64,000 nucleotides of DNA, taken from positions 47,173,224 through 47,237,223 of the forward strand of contig CM055111.1 of assembly GCA_029204225.1 (NCBI GenBank), in the 5' to 3' direction. Below the pieces are notes generated by a model that was not told where the DNA came from, did not search any database, and was given only the letters and a program-made list of their open reading frames with translations. Origin of the DNA: Diphasiastrum complanatum (taxonomy: Eukaryota; Streptophyta; Lycopodiopsida; Lycopodiales; Lycopodiaceae). A program made the translations under genes and the position numbers. Shown here piece after piece: positions 24,210-34,005 of the stretch; position 1 is the first letter of the stretch; every line of letters begins with the position of its first letter.

Positions 24210-24850
24210 TACTTTATTCATCATTGCAAGATTCAAATTCATCAGCCAATACATCTTGCAACTCATCTCCGCTAAGATGATTTTCATCATCACTATTAAA
24301 ATCAAAACCTCTTTCAATATTGTCCTCATGCAAAGAATCATTGTTGTCCTCTTCATCATCTGAGTCGTCAAAATCATGAGAATCAATTCTCGGGTTTTCA
24401 AGATTTATAAAACTTTTAGATATATGTACATCTTCATCAGATATACTTGTGTTGTCCAAATTTAGATCTTTCATTTCATTCTCAAAAAATGCATTTTCGA
24501 ATACATGTCTTGAGCGTGGCTTAATTTGAACAACATACCACCAATTTTTGTTTTTCAATCTGGTTGAAAAAGTACCTGCACATTTAGCAATGTTAGTATT
24601 AGAGATTAGTTATGATCATATTTTAATTCACAATAAATAGATGTAATGAAAAAGTAGTGTAGATTATTAATATAACATTGGTCACAATTAACAAAAAGGA
24701 AAAATGTGAAATTCATGCACACCTGTTCACAATGACGAGGCAACACCAATGTGTCTGAAAAGTCCATGCTTAATGTCTTGGTTGAATCGATAACAAAAAA
24801 TCCAATACGATCTTTTTTTACAGTTGCAAGCTGAGTCTTCATAGGCACGA
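24210..24850 (-). mobile_element. CACTA (En/Spm) DUF4216-type fragment, minus copy
   Basis: On the minus strand an exon (about 24,730-24,848) encodes DRIGFFVIDSTKTLSMDFSD and TLVLPRHCEQ, matching NGLYVLDSTKILSSSNETLV of the plus copy. It ends at CAG|GTGTGC. A second exon (about 24,570-24,214) encodes NKNWWYVVQIKPRSRHVF, the usual DUF4216 end (W.VV..KPRDL). A strongly acidic tail follows (DFDDSDDEEDNNDSLHEDNI) and the frame ends at 24,214. It faces the plus copy tail to tail. The transposase region is not seen. Confidence 0.68.
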
Positions 24851-24939
24851 GCCCATTTTCATGATGTTAAAACATCACACGCTAGAACATCCTGAATGGA
24901 GCTTTTGCCACTCACGGAGCTCATCTTGAGAAGAGAACA

Positions 24940-25345
24940 CCAAGTTAGATCTACCCAAGTTTGACGATAGTTTGGACCCTCAAAGATTCTTACAAATCTT
25001 TGTGAATGCGTGTGACGTTTATGGCGAAACATCCAACGACGCTATGGTCCAATTGTTTTCCATGACCATGATCGATAAAGCACGTGACTGGTTTTTTAAC
25101 CTCAATCGTGATGATAAAACTGATTGGTCTGCATTGAAAGAGTCCTTTATCACACGTTTCAAGCCCTTTCGTTTGATAGAGAGTCCTTTTGTCAAATTGA
25201 GTAATATCAAGATGACAAAGGATGAACGCATATTAGACTATATTGAGCGTTTCAAGCCCCTCAAAAGTCAAGTACAAGAACAGCCAACCGAATAGATGCT
25301 CATCATCTGGTTTTTAGTCGGCCTTCCAAGATGGATTAGACGAGA
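24940..25345 (+). mobile_element. Ty3/gypsy gag fragment (Tat-like), fossil
   Basis: The plus strand encodes DPQRFLQIFVNACDVYGETS, ARDWFFNLNRDDKTDWSALK and DERILDYIERFKPLKSQV, followed by a FLVGLPRWIRREL block. This is the retrotransposon gag domain and is similar to the gag at 59.5 kb (AQDWFFNLSEEEKSTWEAVK). It is cut at about 25,348 by the start of the non-autonomous LTR element. It is broken. Confidence 0.78.
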
Positions 25346-25352
25346 ACTAGTC

Positions 25353-25708
25353 TGGCGTGGCGCCAGGTTGGCTTTCAGTGCTCGTGACGAAGCTTTCAGT
25401 TGGTTAAGTTTGATGTAAGTCAGACTGCTTGCTTGGAATGGATATTACTCGTTTGTAACAAAGCTTCGAGTTAGTTGAGTTTGATGTATGTCGGTGGCTT
25501 GCTTGGAGGGAAGTCACCCACATCGGGACACCGATTTGGCATGGCGCCAGGTTGGATCTCAATGTTGGTTTCGGAACTTCGAGTTGGTTAAGTCTGATCG
25601 TTGTTGGCGAGTTGGCTGCTTGTAAGTCAAGTGGGTTCGGATGGCAAGAGTTGAAGGTTGGGAAGCTATGTCGTGGTTCCCGGCTCCCTTTGGGATGTCT
25701 GCGCTACA
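25353..25708 (+). repeat. 5' LTR of the LARD-like element
   Basis: The LTR runs TGGCGTGGCGCC to GCGCTACA. The phrase TGGCRTGGCGCCAGGTTGG occurs twice inside it (25,353 and near 25,537), each followed by an AGTTGGTTAAGT block, so the LTR itself contains a degenerate internal duplication. Confidence 0.85.
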
Positions 25709-25710
25709 TG

Positions 25711-25722
25711 TGGTATCAGAGC
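25711..25722 (+). other. tRNA-iMet primer binding site
   Basis: TGGTATCAGAGC lies two bases after the LTR end and matches the plant initiator tRNA-Met 3' complement perfectly. Confidence 0.85.
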
Positions 25723-27825
25723 CGACTGGCCGGTCAGCTATGCGGATCTCACGGAAATGGCCATGGTTTGGGGTTCATCAAGACAACTGTTGCGCAAGTT
25801 GCTGCCCATAGTGTAAGCACGGGTGCGTCCACGGTCGGGATGGTTGGCAGAACGGGGGACTTGATGAGTCAAAGTGCTGCCCTTGAGGTTTAAGCATGGT
25901 CAGTTCCCACGGTTCGGGCTTGGCGCTGTCTGCACGTAGGATAGATGAGGCAAAGTGCTTCCTAGGTAGGTCAAAGCATGGTCTGTGCCTTGTGGGGTGC
26001 GAGGCGACATATTCGAACTGTACGGGTTAACCATTGATACAGAGATGTTGCTCGAATTCGGGTGTAAAGCATGGGTGGTTAGCTGCCGGTGCGGGATAGC
26101 TACCGATCGTTTAGCTATAAGGGCTATCGACCAGATTTGGTGGGGCGTGACTGAGGCAATGTGCTGCTTAATGGTGAAAGCACGAATAGTTGGATGGGTG
26201 TTCTCTGTGAGCTGATTTTGTGATCGATCTGTATGGGTGCGGCCAGGCAAAGGTCCTTTGGCAGGACTATCTCAAAGGGGGACCTTGTCTTTGTTACTTG
26301 TTAGTTAACTTGCCTAAGTGTCTTGCTTGTATGTATTCATGGTGAGTCTTAGTACTCGTCTTTTGTCTGGTTTGCATGATTGCTTGTGATACAAGGAGCT
26401 AATGGCTCGATAAGGAACCTTTCTTTTGAAGGCTGATACCATCAAACAAAGAGGACTATAGAATCTATGGGACGAATTTGCAGTTCAAGTACTCGCATGT
26501 GAACAGCAACAAAATGACTCAATGTTTGAAAAGGATGGATGGCTAGCCTATTTCTTGGGTTAGTTTCATTTGCGACAATGCCCACCAGACACAAGTAAGA
26601 AGTCAAAAGTTGGAAAGGGCAATTTAAGAGGAGATCTTCTATGGAGCAGTTGGTCTTCATTTGGGACGGCCACCTTCGGAACTGAAACTCACTAAGCATG
26701 GGTGATATCTAATGTCAGTTGGGTTTTTCCTCAAAAGGGGAAAGACTAGGATCCTCTTCAGAGATTGGCAACAAGTTGGATCAAGCCATAATCCTAGCAG
26801 ATGGGAAGCAAAGTGTTGGAAAGGCTTTTTGTCTGAGAACTCTACTCTAAGTCTGGTCAGTTGATTTTATAAGTGGAGGGGAACTATCACACACACCTCT
26901 CTCTTGGGACAAATTTTGAATGAAAGTTGATCAAACGGGGGCAAATTCAAGGTGACCTAGCCATAGTCACACGAGAAAACTGGCGAACTTTGGATCTAAT
27001 AAGTTGACAGGTTTTTGTTGTGGAAAGAAAAGTTTGTTATAGGCTTTCTCTGGACGAACAATGATGAGGAGACATAACGAGTACGCCGACGTGTGTGTGA
27101 TGTGTAAAGCAGCTGATCAACGAAGGAACTGTGAAAGTTGAGTCTTGCACGAGAGACTTGGTACTTTGAACGGATGCTAAGGGACAGTTTGTATTGAAAT
27201 CGGACTAGTGCAAACTCTGGGTGCATGTGTCTGATTCAAAGAGAGCTACTTGAAGCCAAGCTAGATGTACACTTTTTGTTTTGATTGTGAGGCAACTGAC
27301 CAGTGATGGAATTGTGAAAGTCAAGTTTTGCGCGACGAACAAGGTGCCTCAAACAAACGCGAAGAGGTAGTTCGTATGCGGATCAAACTAGTGCGACCCC
27401 TTGGCTCTCCACGAGGTCAATGGTTACATTTGGGCTGATTCAAAGACAACTACTTCAAGCTAAGTGAGAGGTGCATTGTGGAGTACTCAATCTTTGCCTA
27501 CCTTAAAGAGCCAAAAAGGAAAAGTATCAAGATCAGGCTGGGACAAGTAGAGAAATCAAGGTGCAAAAGCATCAAGGCACGAAGTGGACCATAAAGTGGC
27601 CAATAAATGATAAATCCTTCGGCTCAAGAAGCCCTAATACCTGTGCGAAACTGATCAAATCTAGAGCTCAAGGAGCTCAACACAAAGTGCATCAAGGACA
27701 AATCAGGAGCTCAAAGGAGTTCCAAAGTCAAAAGTCAAAAGTGACAGGGGTGAACATTTAATAAGGTTCTTGGATTTTACGTAAGCGATATAAAATCTAT
27801 GCTTTTTCCAGACAAAGTGTCAGTC

Positions 27826-28182
27826 TGGCGTGGCGCCAGGTTGGCTTCCAACGCTCGTGACAAAGCTTTCAGTTGGTTAAGTTTGATGTAAGTCAGATCG
27901 CTTGCTTGGAATGGATGTTACTCGTTTGTAACGAAGCTTCGAGTTGATTAAGTTTGATGTATGTCGGACGGCTTGCTTGGAGGGAAGTCACCCACATCGG
28001 GACCCCCGATCTGGCATGGCGCCAGGTTGGATCTCAATGTTGGTTTCGGAACTTCGAGTTGCTTAAGTCTGATCGTTGTTGGCGAGTTGGCTGCTTGTAT
28101 GTCAAGTGGGTTCGGATGGCAAGAGTTGAAGGCTGGGAAGCTAAGTCGTGGTTCCCGGCTCCCTTGGGATGCCTGCACTACA
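27826..28182 (+). repeat. 3' LTR of the LARD-like element
   Basis: It is a direct repeat of 25,353-25,708, ends GCACTACA, and has about 20 differences by eye. No convincing polypurine tract was seen just upstream. Confidence 0.85.
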
Positions 28183-28457
28183 ATTAATATAGGAATTAGC
28201 ATTGAGGTAATTCAAGATGCTAACTACAGATAGAGAATCTGTCTCCAAAAGCCCAGCGCCTCACCAACATATTTGACGACGAGAATAAAGCATGGCTGAC
28301 GTAAACACTTAGATCTACTTGTAATGTAATGTCAGGACACCCGTAGAAGGTGCACTGTACTCGTAAGCCTATGGTGCAAGAAATAAAAGTAGATCTATGC
28401 TCTAATGGGCCTAAAATGAAAAAGGACCCAAGTAGTTTAAAATTCAATTTGGTTTAA

Positions 28458-28575
<118 letters not shown>

Positions 28576-28639
28576 CACAATCTCATGACACAAGTTAAAA
28601 ATGGATGCAATAAAAGAAGTGAACCATTAAAAAAATGAC

Positions 28640-29231
28640 ACCAAATTGGCTCCCAATTAGCAACTACATAAGGAAATTGTCATGGTAGTAACAAACATGG
28701 GATAGAGTTGTACGTACATATTGCCCCATGTAAGGCTCAATTTCGTTGCATTCTCATATCTATCACCCACGTGGTAGATATGACATACTTGGAACTCATT
28801 GATCTGGAAAAAAGATTATTCTATAAAAGTCACTAAAGCTCTAACTATTTAATTTTACAACTTGCATTTATCGAATCCCACGACAATAGATACAACATAC
28901 TTGGAGCTCATAAATTCAAAATTCATTTTCTTATGAAAGGTATCAATTGGAGTAACTTTTTCTTTTTTCTCTCGTTGAATCGAAATGACTTTCAATTGCT
29001 TGCCAATTGTGGCAAATGTCCAAATACTCTATTGCCACATGGACCACATTGATTCTCGCCATAGCAAATGGTATTTTAGCACAATATAAGTGTGTGCATA
29101 CAATTGGACCTTTTCCTTTCTAATAAACAAAGCAAAACCTTACAATTTTTTACTTCAATAAAGCATTATAGCATTGGGTGTGTGCACGTGCACTTGTGTG
29201 TGTGTGTGCGCGTGCGCGAGCACACACACAC

Positions 29232-29306
<75 letters not shown>

Positions 29307-29700
29307 GCGACATGGGGAAGGGGATGATTTCCATAAAGCATCAACGAAAAAAAAAATTAGTTTTCTCACAACTAGCATCTACATGGGGGATGTAGTTGTA
29401 CGCAAACAATGCCCCAAATGAGGCGCCACATAAATGCAGTTACATCTCATATTTGTCAACTCCCCTAGCAAACACGTACTTGGATCCCATAAATTAAAAA
29501 AAAATTATTCCATAAAAGGTATGAGGGCTCCACTTATTTAAGGTCACATCCTTTACTTGTCACCCAAGTGGTGATAGACACCATATATGTTACACTGGTA
29601 GCCATAGATACAATATTTTTCACCCTAGCGGCAATAAATACTATATTTCTCACTAGCAGCAATAGATAGGATATGATATTCTTGGAGTCTTTTCATTTCA
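28640..29700. repeat. Diverged tandem duplication, period about 700-790 bp
   Basis: The segment after the GA tract at 28.5 kb shares ordered words with the segment after the GA tract at 29.3 kb. These include AACTA-CAT, ATGGGATAGAGTTGTACG against ATGGGGGATGTAGTTGTACG, TGCCCCA, CTCATAT, TACTTGGA and AATTATTC-TAAAAG. Each copy starts with a GA tract, so the unit seems to include it. No coding sequence was seen. Confidence 0.55.
29196..29303. repeat. TG/CA inverted tract followed by (GA)n
   Basis: A TG run, a CG-rich centre, a CA run and a second TG run (29,196-29,250) are followed by (AG)n at 29,253-29,303. The TG and CA arms could pair, and the alternating purine-pyrimidine tract is of the Z-DNA-forming kind. 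Confidence 0.9.
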
Positions 29701-29960
29701 AGTTTGAAGGCGTGGGGAGGCTTGAAAAGGCAGGCATGAGTATGGTACACTAACTGTTGGATTGCAACTGCAGGGTGGGGCTCAGCACTTTGAGGATCGC
29801 TATGGTTGAAAAGTGGGGGCAACTAATAAATTACTACGGGGGAAGGGTAAGAAAGAATTTGTGCACTAAATCAATCAATGGAGAACCTGTAAGCAGAGCT
29901 TGTGTCTTTGTGGAAATTGCTGTAGAAAATCTTGCAGATCTGTGAGCTGAGCTAAAGAGT

Positions 29961-31077
29961 ATGCATTTCGAGGTGGGTGCTGTAGTCAGAGAAGCCTCCA
30001 TATCAGCCAAGAATTTTCAAAAGGCTTTACCTTTTGGTACGTATTTTCCTTTTAGTGGATCCAAATTGGTGGAGGATGAGAGGGAGCATTCTCCACCTTT
30101 TGGGCTGTGCAATCAGTCAGCAGAATGGCCTGTTGAGCAAATTAGGCCTTCCTCTGTGCAGGATGCCTCAAATTCCCAGTCCTGCTTCGAATCAATCCTT
30201 GATCTAAACAGAGAGAATCTGAGAAAATGTGATTTTCATTTTAAATCTGGAGGAGTTTTCTCTGATGAGCTTATGGGGCTTCCCTTCAATGGCTTGAACT
30301 TCGCCCTCAAGAGCAAAGTTCACCAAAGCAGTTCTTTTTACAGAAGTCCTGAGGTTGGGGAAAATTTTAAAGAGCTACCCACATGTCAAAATCATTTCCT
30401 GGGTCTGCAATTACCAGACCTTTCCAATTGTCTTTCATCTGTATCCATAATCCCTACACAGAACCTTAGGAGGCAGATGCATGAAAGAAGTGAAGCGCAT
30501 GGAGAGATAGAGCAGAGCAAGTTGACCAAAGAGGCTATCTTGGAGTTCCCCCACCTTCTTGCAAGAAGCTCAGCTCATATGAGTTTGAATTGTTCCGAGG
30601 CAGGCAAAAACAACTTCATCAATAGCCCTTGCAGCTACAGCCACCACGGGGATCAGCCCCAAGGGCATCTGAAGCTTACAGGAGCTTTAGGCTGGCCTAT
30701 CTGTGCAGTTGTGCAGGATGTAGTGAAATTTCTTAGCAAAAAGACACTATTTGGTAAGATGGGTGCTCCCAATTTTGCTCGGATTCAAGGGAATCTGGCC
30801 ACTTCATCCACAGCTCCTTCAAAAGATAAGACTCCTGGAGTTTTATCTAAGGAAATTAATGCTGCCCTTACTACCAAAGGAAAGATTGCTCAGCACCGAG
30901 ATGTTGGGCTGCCCAGTACTGATACACAGAAGCTAAACACATTTTCTGCAGTTTTGACAAAACTAGTGCAAGTTGTCTCATTGCTGGGGGAAATTGGGAA
31001 GCCACCTTCACAACATTATCCTGACAAACAAAACCTTTTCTTAGCACAGGATTTTTTCAAGTATACCGAAATGGAAG
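29961..31077 (+). CDS. SAMTL: SAMTL-like mitochondrial carrier family protein, exon 1 (N-terminal region)
   Basis: This long exon encodes the poorly conserved N-terminal region of a plant protein like Arabidopsis SAMTL (At2g35800), a carrier-family protein with an EF-hand-type N-terminal extension. The diagnostic part is its end: LTKLVQVVSLLGEIGKPPSQ, then HYPDKQNLFLAQDFFKYTEM. This matches the SAMTL region LIELLPQLGRPSRDHPDKKK... and QDFFRYTESEG as I remember it. It stops at GAAATGGAAG|GTCAGC, which joins in phase with exon 2. Reading on past 31,077 gives about 40 residues of intron. The start at ATG 29,961 is a choice. The same frame is open from 29,757 to a TGA just upstream, and a GTAAGA donor near 29,845 suggests an earlier exon may exist. 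Function is inferred from family only: transport of S-adenosylmethionine-like substrates across an organelle membrane. Confidence 0.72.
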
Positions 31078-31693
31078 GTCAGCAAACCTGCTTAACACCT
31101 ACCTGGAATAATTACGAAGAATGCATCAGAAGCATAGTGTTGCTTGTTTGGCTCGTTCTTTATGGATCTGTACAGGTTTTTCCTTTCCAATTTTGTACTA
31201 CTGTCTGAAAGGGTAACGTGGTAATTGTGAAACCTTAAAAAAAGTGGATCTCATCTTGTATCTAACAGAAGCTGTAATGAGCTATGAATCAGTTTCAGAC
31301 AAGGATCCTTGGATTGAAACATCTGTTCTTTTGTTGATCAAGTTGATTCAGCTCATAAAAATCATAAATAGCTTACAAAGTTTTTTTCTTTCTTGGATGA
31401 GGGATTGCATAGTTACATCTCACTCTTTGCATAAAGAAGAAACTGGTTTAAAGCTATGGACGTAAGTTGAATTTTGACTGCAGTAAAGCATCTGGTAAAA
31501 CATGAAAGAAACTGGTACGATGCTATGGACGTATGTTGAACTCTATTTGCAGTAAAGCATCTGGGAAACTCTGTTGTTGATATTTGGAGTTTGGCTGCTC
31601 TGCTCTGTTATTTGCCAAAACCATAAAATGGAGATACTTGCAAGAAATTATGGAGTGGAAGGCTTACTAACAGTCTCTGTCATGTCATGACAG

Positions 31694-32111
31694 GTAAAAG
31701 GCTTTTTGAGGAACTGGATAGGGACAAGGATGGAGAAGTTACACTTGAGGACCTTATAGTGGCAATGAAGAAGCGGAGGCTGCCACAGAGCTACGCACGA
31801 AAATTGTTACATCACACAAGAAACCATTGGTTCAGACAGTCATTTGGATGGAGAGAATTTTTATGCTTGATGGAGAAGAAGGAGCCCAAGATCCTTCAGG
31901 CGTTTATATCTCTCAGCCTGAACAGATCTGGTACACTGCAAAAAAGTCAGGTACTGAATATACTGCATAATGCTGGCTTGCCAGCTACAGAGACAAATAC
32001 ATCTGCAATGATGCACTTCCTTGACACAGACACAAAGGGTGCTATCACCTATGGTCGGTTTCGCAATTTTCTATTGCTACTCCCTTCGGAGCGGCTAAAA
32101 GACGATCCCAG
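31694..32111 (+). CDS. SAMTL: SAMTL-like protein, exon 2 (EF-hand region)
   Basis: This exon encodes GKRLFEELDRDKDGEVTLED, with a 12-residue EF-hand loop DRDKDGEVTLED (Asp at 1, 3 and 5, Gly at 6, Asp rather than Glu at 12). SFGWREFLCLMEKKEPKILQ follows, and then a second, degenerate EF loop (DTDTKGAITYGR) before FRNFLLLLPSERLKDDPR. Nearly every block matches Arabidopsis SAMTL as remembered (FFEELDRDGDGQVTLED, SFGWKQFLSLMEQKEPTILR, LLPYERLQDDPR). The acceptor is CATGACAG|GTAAAAGG and the donor is CCCAG|GTAAGA; both keep phase. Calcium binding through the first loop is likely; the second is doubtful. This is the strongest host-gene evidence in the window. Confidence 0.88.
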
Positions 32112-32320
32112 GTAAGATTTTCAGTCAATAACCAGGTACAGACAGACAACCACTGACCTTACCGAGACCTTAATTTTATTGATTCCAAACTGAAGCTTGG
32201 GATGCATGTGTGCCTGCTTGGTTTGCTGGCATTTTTCTTGTGCTGTGTCTATGTGGTAACATTTCAGTGATGATTTGGAGACTTGATCGAAGTAGCTGAA
32301 CAAGAATGTGCTTACTGCAG

Positions 32321-32371
32321 GATGGTCTGGTTTGAAGCTGCAAAGGTGTTGCCTTTGGATCCTTCTCTGCA
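32321..32371 (+). CDS. SAMTL: SAMTL-like protein, exon 3 (linker before the carrier domain)
   Basis: After the acceptor TGCTTACTGCAG, the exon reads MVWFEAAKVLPLDPSL. Joined to exon 2 this gives DDPR-MVWFEAAKV, matching DDPRNIWFEAATV of the Arabidopsis protein. It ends at a GTATGT donor (32,372-32,377). If that donor is not used, the frame stops within five codons. The next expected exon would carry the first mitochondrial-carrier repeat (a PxD/ExxK motif), and nothing of that kind was seen on the plus strand to 64,000. The gene therefore either has an intron longer than 31 kb, or is cut, or makes a short EF-hand-only product. Confidence 0.7.
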
Positions 32372-32577
32372 GTATGTTGTCGAGTGAAGTTAGCCCTTTA
32401 CGGAGGATGGAAATCGTCTCTTCAACTCCCATTCATCTCATGGTAGCTTTGAAGTAAAGAACCTAAAGCAATCATTATTTACACTGGTGTGCTCATATAC
32501 GACTAATATATGGCATAAGTAATACCTGCAGTTATGCTATCCACTTTTCTGCCGTCCACCTGTTTGAATTGACAAGT

Positions 32578-32583
32578 AATAAA
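32578..32583 (+). terminator. Possible polyadenylation signal
   Basis: AATAAA lies about 200 bp after exon 3 and the read-through stop. It could serve a short SAMTL transcript. A single hexamer in AT-rich DNA is weak evidence. Confidence 0.25.
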
Positions 32584-33115
32584 CACTGATCTTCGTTTCT
32601 GCATTGAACTCACACCCCAAAGCCTTGTATATGGTAGATTGTCAACTGACATCCCTACGGCCTTCTTGCACATTAACCATAAGCTATCTAAAACGTTGGG
32701 TTTCAGATGCCATAAGGAACTTGGAACTTAGCTAAAGAAGGAAAATTTTGAAAGTTTTCCTTGTACTCTGTATATCTATGAGCATAATGTAGCTTATCGA
32801 GCTTCTCTCTTGTATTCTGTAGATCTATAACTGGACGTTTGAACTTCAATATCTAGTAAGAGTCCTGCTAATTAATATAGGATTTGTGAGCTAAAAAAGA
32901 TTATGCTGTGAAAAATGAGAGAATTGAGAGTGAAAGTTTGTGCTTCTCTTGCATCACAAAATTTGTTATTACGAAGCTTTTCTATATAAGAACTCAAATG
33001 TATAAGCCTTCAATTTGCTACTGAGTCGTCCCCTGACTTTGTGAATACTTATTTTAGGCATGTCCCTACCATACGTTTTCAAGAAAGATGTGATCTTAGT
33101 TTACATCCAACATAG
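32584..33115. other. Unassigned, probable intron or 3' flank
   Basis: Nothing recognisable on either strand. By position it is either intron 3 or 3' flank of the SAMTL-like gene. Confidence 0.4.
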
Positions 33116-33119
33116 TTAG

Positions 33120-34005
33120 ATGTTTGGCACGGGCCTCTTGGACATTTTAATCATAATAGTGTGAAGCCTGATGAAGAAGTGTAACATGGTAAGTGGCTCA
33201 CCCGACTCTTCATGATGATCAGCAAATACCACTTTGTGAAGGATGCATTTATGGAAAGCACAATAGAGAACCATTTAAATTTAAATGTGGTGGTGATGTG
33301 AGATCAAAGAAAATTCTTGAGCTCATTCATCTGATTTGTGTGGTTCTATGAAAATGAGATCCATACACGGCATCCTATTTCATAAAACTTATTGAATCAT
33401 TTGTTTTGAAATGTAAGTTGGAAGCATTTTCTACTTTTGAGAAATGGCTAGCTATGGTAGAGAACCAGATGGGTTGCAAGGTTAAGGCACTCAGTTCAAA
33501 TATTGGGGGAGAAAATAGGTCAACTGAGTTTGAGGAATTATGTAGTAAGCATGGCATAAAGGATAATTTACGCAAGCCTATACACCTCAACAAGATGGAG
33601 CTATGAAGCAAAAGAATAGAACTATTGTTGAGAGTGCCAGGTCCATGCTAATGCACATGAAGTCCATACTTTTTGGTCATAAGCTTGTAATCCGTAGTAT
33701 TCCTACAAAACAAATGCTCGACGGTATACACCATCAACCTATCCTGAACAAAGAGTGCTTAGAAGGTAAAGATTATGAACGACTTGGAAGAAGAAGCTCC
33801 AGAAATTCATCAAGAGAGAGCTTAGGAGATCTAAAAGACATAGAAAATCTCCAATAACATTTTCAAGCTTCATACGCTTTGTCATCAAGTATTGTTCAAG
33901 AGCCCGCATCGTACGAGGCAGAAGATTCTGAGACGTGGCAAGCAGCTATGAAAGACTAGTTGATTCGATTGAACAGTGTGGCACTTGGCAATTGGAGGAT
34001 CCATC
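33120..34005 (+). mobile_element. Ty1/copia pre-integrase, integrase and RT start, fossil
   Basis: The order is VWHGPLGHFNHNSVK (pre-integrase, near 33,123), an integrase zinc region to about 33,260, core pieces at 33,380-33,690 (FEKWLAMVENQMGCKVKALS, EELCSKHGIKDNL, KNRTIVESARSMLM), and an RT lead-in near 33,910-33,955 (EAEDSETWQAAMKD). It is in the same orientation as the SAMTL gene. It is broken, with several breaks. Confidence 0.78.

Larger units (their letters stand above)
25353..28182 (+). mobile_element. Non-autonomous LTR retrotransposon (LARD-like), both LTRs present
   Basis: Two direct repeats of about 357 bp (25,353-25,708 and 27,826-28,182) start TGGCGTGGCGCC and end CTACA. The first is followed by TGGTATCAGAGC (25,711-25,722), a perfect tRNA-iMet primer site. 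By eye the LTRs differ at roughly 20 positions, about 6%, so the insertion is old but not ancient. The internal 2.1 kb shows no gag, protease, RT or integrase; short open frames there have no recognisable domain. This fits a LARD, mobilised by another element's proteins. No clear target duplication was seen: the left flank is gypsy gag and the right flank is different, so one end may be rearranged. Confidence 0.8.

Noticed and set aside
25552-26250. Possible genes in the LARD-like interior (25,552-25,893 plus; 25,900-26,250 minus)
   Set aside because: The first starts inside the LTR and crosses the primer site. The second has no domain. Neither is supported as a protein.
29150-29395. Ser/Leu, Thr/His and Arg/Glu repeat proteins
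   Set aside because: These are translations of the GA and TG/CA microsatellites.
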